10,644 nt of DNA, from the NCBI GenBank assembly GCA_009702305.1, contig WLIH01000040.1, positions 1 to 10,644 of the forward strand, written 5' to 3'. The position numbers were made by a program, and so were the translations under genes. Positions 5,955-10,644 of the stretch are shown piece by piece. The first letter of the stretch is position 1, and each line of letters begins with the position of its first letter. The stretch comes from Actinomycetota bacterium. Lineage in GTDB: Bacteria; Actinomycetota; Actinomycetes; Propionibacteriales; Nocardioidaceae. The notes under the pieces were generated by a model that saw only the letters and a program-made list of their open reading frames with translations, was not told where the DNA came from and did not search any database.

Positions 5955-7253
5955 GTGCATCTGCTCCGTGGCGCGGTCGCGTCGCTCGTCTGCTGTGCCG
6001 CCGTCCTGACGATGCAGCCCCCGATGGCCGACGCCTCCGACTCCGCGACGCCGACCTCGAGCCGCGGGCCGAGCACCTACATCGTGCGTGAGGGCGTGAC
6101 CCTCAACTCGCCGTTGGGCACCTCCGAGACCAAGCGCGCCATCCTCGACAAGATCCTGGGCGCGATCCGGCACACCCGCCCCGGCGGCACGCTGAAGATC
6201 ATGACCTGGAACTTCAACAGCCCCGAGGCGGTCACCGCCCTGCTGGGAGCCCAGGACCGCGGGGTCGTCGTGCGGGTGCTGATGGACGCGAACAACAACG
6301 ACGAGGACACCGACAACCCTGTCTGGCGCCGCCTGCGAGCCGGGCTCAAGGCCAACAACCCGCGCAACGCGACGTTCGCCGAGAAGAGCGTCGCCAAGAC
6401 GTGCCAGGGCTCGTGCCGCGGCGGCGGTGGCGCGTCGCACGCGAAGTTCTTCCTGTTCCCTCGGGTCGGCAACTTCGAGAAGGTCCTCATCCAGGGCTCC
6501 GCCAACCTCACCACGGCGGCCGCGGCCAACCAGTGGAACGAGATCTTCACCTACGTCGGCCGTGCCCAGATCTACGACTTCGCCGAGGCCGTCTTCGACG
6601 AGATGTGGCTCGACAAGCCGGTCCCGGGACCGTTCCGCTCCTTCGACAGCGGCAAGTACGGCTTGGTGTTCTCCCCTCTCAAGGGCTCCGACTACGTGCT
6701 CGACCCCGTCCAGGACACCCTCAACAAGGTGCGGTGCTACGGCGCGGTCGACGCCGGCAACGAGCGAGGTCGCACGATCGTGCGCAGCGCGCCCGACGTG
6801 ATCCGCGGCCAGCGCGGGATGACAGCCGCTCGCCGCCTCAAGGAGCTGTGGGACGGCGGCTGCGACGTCCGCCTCGTCTACACGGTCATCGGCAAGGACG
6901 TGAAGCGCTACCTCAGCCAGCAGACCGGCCGCGGTCCGCTGCCGATGCGCCACCTCGTCCAGGACTTCAACGGCGACGGGGACTTCGACAACTACTTCCA
7001 CCTCAAGGTGCTCACCGTCAACGGCGTGATCGGCAAGAACACGACCGCCTACTACGCGATCAACGGGTCGTCGAACACCTCCGACGGGTCGACGACGTCC
7101 GACGAGAACATCGGGACCTTCGAGAGCAAGCCGATCACGTTGCGCTACGAGGACTTCATCAACTACTGGTTCGACAACCCGCCGGCCGACGGCACCTCGA
7201 GCGAGCGACACGCCCCGGTCGCGGACCCCTACGTCAACGTCGACCTGGACTGA
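5955..7253 (+). CDS. Exported phospholipase D-like protein
   Basis: A 432-residue phosphodiesterase-type protein. Residues 1-27 form a Sec-type signal peptide (positive 'LLRG', hydrophobic core, cleavage expected after 'MADA'). Two PLD half-sites follow. The first is His162-x-Lys164 in 'ASHAKFFLF' with 'GSANLT' at 181-186 and Asn195/Glu197. The second is His349-x-Lys351 in 'YFHLKVLTV' with 'NGSSNTS' at 370-376. The Asp of the classical HxKxxxxD motif is Pro169 in the first copy and Asn356 in the second, so it is a PLD-like rather than a standard phospholipase. Just before the second His is 'DFNGDGDFD' (337-345), like an EF-hand or dockerin Ca2+ loop. Four Cys (150, 154, 261, 303) could form two disulfides. 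It starts a four-gene run. Lipid, nucleic acid or glycerophosphate polymer are all possible substrates. Confidence 0.82.
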   Translation: MHLLRGAVASLVCCAAVLTMQPPMADASDSATPTSSRGPSTYIVREGVTLNSPLGTSETKRAILDKILGAIRHTRPGGTLKIMTWNFNSPEAVTALLGAQDRGVVVRVLMDANNNDEDTDNPVWRRLRAGLKANNPRNATFAEKSVAKTCQGSCRGGGGASHAKFFLFPRVGNFEKVLIQGSANLTTAAAANQWNEIFTYVGRAQIYDFAEAVFDEMWLDKPVPGPFRSFDSGKYGLVFSPLKGSDYVLDPVQDTLNKVRCYGAVDAGNERGRTIVRSAPDVIRGQRGMTAARRLKELWDGGCDVRLVYTVIGKDVKRYLSQQTGRGPLPMRHLVQDFNGDGDFDNYFHLKVLTVNGVIGKNTTAYYAINGSSNTSDGSTTSDENIGTFESKPITLRYEDFINYWFDNPPADGTSSERHAPVADPYVNVDLD

Positions 7254-7260
7254 GGCAGCA

Positions 7261-8796
7261 GTGCCAGGCGCTGCACGGGTGACCGCGGTCGACCAGGACG
7301 GCGTGCGTGTGCTCGCCCTGGGACGCGACGTCGTGGTCGACGCCCTCTTCGACGGTCGACGCATCTGGTCGTTCTGGGTGCGACGTGACACCGGTCCGGC
7401 CCGTGCCCTGCGGCGGCGGGTGGACTGGCCGCGGGCGATGCGTCCGCACCTGCGCGGCACCAGCCAGGTCACGCTGCGCGAGCACGTCAGCGGTCGCACG
7501 CTCTGGGACGGCGAGATCGCGTTCGGCGACGAGTCGCGCCGGGTCACCTTCGTCGACCGGCAGGGCCAGGAGATCAGCCTCGACAAGTCGGACCGCTTCA
7601 GCCCCACGTTCTCGGTGCGCACCGAGGCCGACCTGGCGCCGCTGCTCGACGCCATGGGCGACCTCCTCGACCTCCTCGGACGCGAGGGAGTGGCGGCGTT
7701 CCCGGCGTACGGCACGCTCCTCGGGGCCGTGCGCGAGGGCCAGTTCCTGGGCCACGACTCCGATGCCGACCTGGGCTATGTCTCGGCGGCCAGCAACCCT
7801 GTCGACGTGGTCGTCGAGTCGTTCCGGCTGCAGCGCGCCGCAGCTCGGGCAGGGTTCGACACCTACCGCTACAGCGGCACCGCCTTCCGCGTGCGGGTCA
7901 TCGAGAGCGACGGGACCGCCCGGGGTCTCGACGTCTTCGGGGGCTTCCTCGACCACGGCCGGCTCTACCTGATGGGGGAGGTCGGCGTCGACTTCCGCGA
8001 CGACTGGATCCACCCCCTCGGCACCACGACCCTCGCCGGGCGCAGCTTCCCCGCCCCGGCCCGCCCGGAGAAGCTGCTCGAGGCGATGTACGGGCCTTCG
8101 TGGCGCGTGCCCGACCCGGCGTTCAAGTTCGAGACCTCCGCGCACACCCAGACCCTGCTCAACCAGTGGTTCCGCGGCACCAGCACCCACCGGCGCGAGT
8201 GGGAGCGGCGCGCAGCCCTGCGCCGTCGACGACCGGTGCCGGGCGGCGCGTCGAAGCTCGCCCGCACCGTGGCCCGCCGCGAGCCGGCGGGCACCCATGT
8301 GCTCGACATCGGAGCCGGTCGCGGGCGCGATGCCCTGTGGCTGGCGGGCAAAGGCCTGACGACCACGGCCTACGACTATGTGCCCGGCCAGTTGCGCCGC
8401 GCTGCCGAGACGGCCGCCGAGCGGTCGGTGCCGCTCGACGTCCGTGAGCTCAACCTCGACGAGTGGCGCTCGGTGCTCAGCGAGGGCGCCCGGCTCTCGC
8501 GGCTGCCCGGTCGGCGCGCGATCCTGGCCCGTCACGTCATGGACGCGACCGACGACTTCGGCCGTCGTTCGCTGGCCAGGCTCGGCTCGATGGCGCTGCG
8601 CGGCGGTGGCCGGATGTACGTCGAGACGTGGACCGGGGAGGGCGCCGGGGAGGACGGGTTGGTCCCGTTGCCGATCGCCCGGGTGCGTCGCGTGCTCGAG
8701 GCCCACGGAGCGAGGATCGTGTCCAGCAAGGAAGTGCCCCCCGGAGACCGGGGCAACACAGGCTCAGTCGGAAGGGTTGTGGCGCAATGGGAGTGA
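7261..8796 (+). CDS. LicD-like phosphotransferase fused to a SAM methyltransferase
   Basis: A 511-residue cytoplasmic protein of three parts. Residues 1-115 form a beta-rich domain I do not recognise. Residues 120-300 are LicD-like: 'FPAYGTLLGAVREGQFLGHD' (147-166) leads into Asp166/Asp168/Asp170 ('HDSDADLGY'), the nucleotidyltransferase-type metal site, with Asp224 ('LDVFGGF') as a further acidic residue. LicD proteins attach phosphorylcholine or related phospho-groups to teichoic acids and other glycans. Residues 330-511 are a class I methyltransferase with motif I 'VLDIGAGRGRD' (347-357), then an acidic position at Asp372 and 'ILARHVMDATDD' (421-432). The GTG start at 7261 has GAGG at 7252-7255, overlapping the upstream stop, five bases away. 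A frameshifted pair is unlikely because the frame is continuous. The methyl acceptor is unknown. Confidence 0.8.
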   Translation: MPGAARVTAVDQDGVRVLALGRDVVVDALFDGRRIWSFWVRRDTGPARALRRRVDWPRAMRPHLRGTSQVTLREHVSGRTLWDGEIAFGDESRRVTFVDRQGQEISLDKSDRFSPTFSVRTEADLAPLLDAMGDLLDLLGREGVAAFPAYGTLLGAVREGQFLGHDSDADLGYVSAASNPVDVVVESFRLQRAAARAGFDTYRYSGTAFRVRVIESDGTARGLDVFGGFLDHGRLYLMGEVGVDFRDDWIHPLGTTTLAGRSFPAPARPEKLLEAMYGPSWRVPDPAFKFETSAHTQTLLNQWFRGTSTHRREWERRAALRRRRPVPGGASKLARTVARREPAGTHVLDIGAGRGRDALWLAGKGLTTTAYDYVPGQLRRAAETAAERSVPLDVRELNLDEWRSVLSEGARLSRLPGRRAILARHVMDATDDFGRRSLARLGSMALRGGGRMYVETWTGEGAGEDGLVPLPIARVRRVLEAHGARIVSSKEVPPGDRGNTGSVGRVVAQWE

Positions 8797-8993
8797 AGTG
8801 GACGTCGCGGGGTCGCACCAGCGAGCTGGAGGCCCGGGTGAAGATGCTGGAGGCCGACATGGCCGAGCTGCGCCGCCACCACCTGCGGCTGGCTGAGCTG
8901 GCCGATGTCGTGCAGGAGCTGCTGATCCCGATGGCCGACCAGGACCGGGAGCGCATCGACGCGGCGATCGCGTCGTTCCAGGCCAGCCTCTGA
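8787..8993 (+). CDS. Small coiled-coil protein (possibly DUF6752)
   Basis: A 68-residue protein. After a basic N-terminus ('MGVKWTSRGR') the sequence is a heptad-type coiled coil: 'LEARVKMLEADMAELRRHHL' (15-34) continues into 'RLAELADVVQELL', with Leu/Met/Val at a/d positions. It then ends in a short helix ('DRERIDAAIASFQASL'). It has no membrane segment, no Cys and no catalytic motif. It resembles short actinobacterial proteins I associate with DUF6752, from memory. The ATG overlaps the end of the LicD-methyltransferase gene by 10 nt, with GGAAGGG at 8770-8776 as ribosome site, and its TGA shares one base with the next ATG. A frame open upstream to 8463 lies inside the methyltransferase gene and is not believed. 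A scaffold or oligomerisation role with its neighbours is inference. Confidence 0.75.
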   Translation: MGVKWTSRGRTSELEARVKMLEADMAELRRHHLRLAELADVVQELLIPMADQDRERIDAAIASFQASL

Positions 8994-10096
8994 TGGTGGG
9001 TCGTGCCTTCGTGCACGTCGGCCTGCCGAAGACGGCGACGACGTACCTGCAGACGATCCTGTGGTCCAACCGCGACGTGGTGGCCCGCCACGGTCTGCTG
9101 CTCCCGGGTCGGGAGCGACGCGACCACCTGTGGTCCTCGCGGGTGGTCCGAGAGGACGACGCGCGCAAGCCGCGCCCCGAGCGTGAGCACGAGGCGTGGC
9201 GGCGGGTCGTCGCCGACGCAGCCGCATGGTCGGGCGACGTGCTGCTCAGCCACGAGTTCTTCGCTGCCTGTTCGCCGCGGCAGGCCGCGGAGGTCGTGGC
9301 TGCCTTGGCGCCCGCCGAGGTGCACGTGCTCGTCACCGCGCGCGAGCCGCTGGGCCTCTTCACGGCCAGTTGGCAGGAGAGCCTGAAGAACCGCAGCACC
9401 ACCCCGATCGAGGAGTACGGCACCGAGGAGTCGTCGAGCTCCCAGGTGATCTGGGACTGGCGCACGCTCGACCTGCGGCTCGTGCTGCAGCGCTGGTCCG
9501 AAGCGGTCCCCGCGGAGCGGATCCACGTGCTGCCGCTGGATCCTGGTGCCGCACGCGACGAGATCTGGCAGCGCTTCGCCTCGGTCGTCGCGGTGCCGGC
9601 CGACGCGGTGGACCTGGGGGAGTCGTTCCCCAACGAGTCCATGGGCGTCGTCGAGGCCGAGCTGCTCCGACGGGTCAACGAGCACCTGGGCTCCTTCCAC
9701 TCCGCCTTCGACCGTGGCGTGTACATCCGCACCTTCCTCGCCGACGAGCGCCTGGTGCCGCGCGGCGGGGAGCGCTTCTGGCCGACGCCGGCGCAGGTCG
9801 AGCAGTGCCGCGAGCGCGGCGACCGGGCGGTGGCCTACCTCGCCGAGCACGCCTTCGATGTCGTGGGCGACGCCGACCTGCTGCGGGTGCCGGCCGAGCT
9901 GCCGGCCCGGCGTACGCCGGACACCGTCAGCGACGCCGAGCTGGTCGACGCGGCCGCCGAGCTGATCGCGACCCTGCTCGCCGACGTGCGCGAGCTGCGC
10001 GAGGCTGGAGGAGCGGGGAGCGGTGGAGGCGCTACTGCTGCGTCGCGGGGTCTGCCGGGACGTCCGCGGTGGCGGACACGAAGAAGTGGTCGCTGA
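8993..10096 (+). CDS. Sulfotransferase-like family protein 2
   Basis: A 367-residue paralogue of the protein at 3657-4733. The 5' binding loop is 'FVHVGLPKTATTYLQ' (6-20), with KTATT in place of the usual KTGTT. 'LLSHE' is at 84-88. 'HVLVTAREPLGLFTASWQES' (111-130) aligns with the first protein's 'HVVVTARDLGRQCVAHWQEQ', with Arg117 and Ser126 available for the 3'-phosphate. Later blocks include 'YIRTFLADERL' (244-254). The ATG shares its A with the preceding TGA (TGATG), so translation is probably coupled. The last 21 residues, Gly/Arg-rich, are read from DNA that is also the antisense of the neighbouring exonuclease-like gene, suggesting loss of an older stop. The family fold is clear; PAPS use and acceptor are inferred. 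Confidence 0.78.
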   Translation: MVGRAFVHVGLPKTATTYLQTILWSNRDVVARHGLLLPGRERRDHLWSSRVVREDDARKPRPEREHEAWRRVVADAAAWSGDVLLSHEFFAACSPRQAAEVVAALAPAEVHVLVTAREPLGLFTASWQESLKNRSTTPIEEYGTEESSSSQVIWDWRTLDLRLVLQRWSEAVPAERIHVLPLDPGAARDEIWQRFASVVAVPADAVDLGESFPNESMGVVEAELLRRVNEHLGSFHSAFDRGVYIRTFLADERLVPRGGERFWPTPAQVEQCRERGDRAVAYLAEHAFDVVGDADLLRVPAELPARRTPDTVSDAELVDAAAELIATLLADVRELREAGGAGSGGGATAASRGLPGRPRWRTRRSGR

Positions 10097-10643
10097 TCCT
10101 GCGGGCCGTGGCCGACTCGTCGAGCCAGTAGTCGCGGAAGGCCACCTGCGGTGAGCCGACCACCCAGTCGACCGGCATCCGGGCCGGCGGCGCACATCCG
10201 CCGGACGTGCTGCCCCCGACGGCGGCGACCATGCCGGTCGGCGGCAGGACCCGGCAGAAGAACGCGGCGCGGTCGTTCATGTCGCCCGTCATGAACACCG
10301 GCAGGCCGGTCGCCATCAGCTCGTTGGCCTTCGCGACCGCGGTGTTGTGCCCGGCGATGCGGGTGGCGGTGTTGCGCGGGTCGTGACCGGCGGAGACGTG
10401 CATGTTGACGACGTAGAACTCGCGACCGGTCGCCTTGTCGCGCAGCTTGAGCACCGTCTGCGGACGGGCTCGCGACATGAAGGTCACGGGGAACGACGTG
10501 CCCTCCACGAACTCGTAGAGCGCGGGGTCGTAGAGGATCGAGTTGTCGGTGTCGCCGGCGCCGAACTGGTAGCCCGGGTAGGCCTGGAAGCCGGTGGCAC
10601 TGAGCAGACCGTTGAGCTGGTCCGGCTTGACCTCCTGCAGGCC
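10032..10643 (-). CDS. Endonuclease/exonuclease/phosphatase-family protein, C-terminal part
   Basis: The last 203 residues of a DNase I-fold metal-dependent phosphoesterase; the start lies beyond the right edge. Fragment numbering shows the family signatures in order: 'GLQEV' (1-5, metal-binding Glu), 'DNSILYDP' (33-40), 'FYVVNMHVSAGHD' (76-88), 'FMTGDMNDR' (117-125, catalytic Asp/Asn), 'PVDWVVGS' (157-164) and the terminal 'ISDHFFV' (183-189, Asp-His). The catalytic set in view is intact. Cys130 and Cys150 could pair, which would fit export, but any signal peptide is off-window. DNA, phospholipid headgroups or phospho-glycans are all known substrates in this superfamily. It is convergent with sulfotransferase 2 and overlaps it by 65 nt. 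An in-frame GTG at 10506-10508 is internal and not the start. Confidence 0.88.
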   Translation of the reverse strand, partial: GLQEVKPDQLNGLLSATGFQAYPGYQFGAGDTDNSILYDPALYEFVEGTSFPVTFMSRARPQTVLKLRDKATGREFYVVNMHVSAGHDPRNTATRIAGHNTAVAKANELMATGLPVFMTGDMNDRAAFFCRVLPPTGMVAAVGGSTSGGCAPPARMPVDWVVGSPQVAFRDYWLDESATARRISDHFFVSATADVPADPATQQ

Positions 10644-10644
10644 G

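Noticed and set aside
5967..5996. Lipobox in the PLD-like signal peptide (Cys13/Cys14)
   Set aside because: The residues before the Cys (S-L-V) do not fit a lipobox; an AxA-type cleavage after residue 27 is more likely.
5919..7715. 598-codon minus-strand open frame across the PLD-like and LicD-like genes
   Set aside because: It is Arg/Val/Gly-rich with no domain, and lies opposite two genes with clear motifs. Long antisense frames are expected at this G+C content.
7234..8706. 490-codon minus-strand open frame opposite the LicD-methyltransferase gene
   Set aside because: Composition is that of an antisense shadow; the plus strand has catalytic motifs and a ribosome site.
8537..10195. 552-codon minus-strand open frame opposite sulfotransferase 2
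   Set aside because: It covers three plus-strand reading frames with family motifs and coupled starts; its own product shows no recognisable domain.
1..10644. CRISPR arrays, tRNA or rRNA genes, insertion sequences, prophage genes
   Set aside because: I saw no regularly spaced repeats, no tRNA-like cloverleaf, no transposase or integrase and no phage structural motif anywhere in the window.

Overview
The window is about 70% G+C, with codons strongly G/C-ending, several GTG starts and repeated TAnnnT boxes placed 6-7 nt before start codons (the layout of leaderless actinobacterial mRNAs). Together with the gene content this suggests a high-GC actinobacterium. Nocardioides or a relative in the Propionibacteriales is my best guess, by impression of the proteins and not by a search. 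Genes fill almost the whole window, and no gene-free stretch reaches 300 bases.

Left block (1-3633), housekeeping. A plus-strand gene of unknown function ends at 256. A minus-strand run follows, read from right to left: a cytoplasmic PRC-barrel/MgtE-N/CBS protein (3633-2359), a DUF1003 membrane protein (2366-1809, overlapping it by 8 nt), the Mrp-type Fe-S carrier ATPase (1797-634) and TatB (610-275). Gaps are -8, 11 and 23 nt, so this looks like one operon, but tatB also has a good internal leaderless promoter candidate. The mrp/DUF1003/MgtE-N-CBS neighbourhood is, as I recall, conserved in actinobacteria including mycobacteria.

Hinge (3634-3656). Only 23 bp separate the divergent start codons. 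The gap holds a perfect 16-bp palindrome whose centre supplies an overlapping TAGCGT -10 box on each strand, 6 and 7 nt before the GTG and ATG. This looks like a symmetric, bidirectional leaderless promoter joining the housekeeping operon to the accessory block.

Right block (3657-10096), accessory, all on the plus strand: sulfotransferase-like protein 1, a GT2-like glycosyltransferase (with its own leaderless promoter candidate), then a tightly packed four-gene unit made of an exported phospholipase D-like protein, a LicD-like phosphotransferase fused to a SAM methyltransferase, a 68-residue coiled-coil protein and sulfotransferase-like protein 2. Junctions are 7 nt, -10 nt and -1 nt, which predicts translational coupling. 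I infer a locus that builds or decorates an extracytoplasmic glycan or teichoic-acid-like polymer with sulfate, phospho-substituents and methyl groups. No substrate can be read from the sequence.

Right edge (10032-10644). A minus-strand endonuclease/exonuclease/phosphatase-family gene enters from beyond the window and converges on sulfotransferase 2. The two coding ends overlap by 65 nt.
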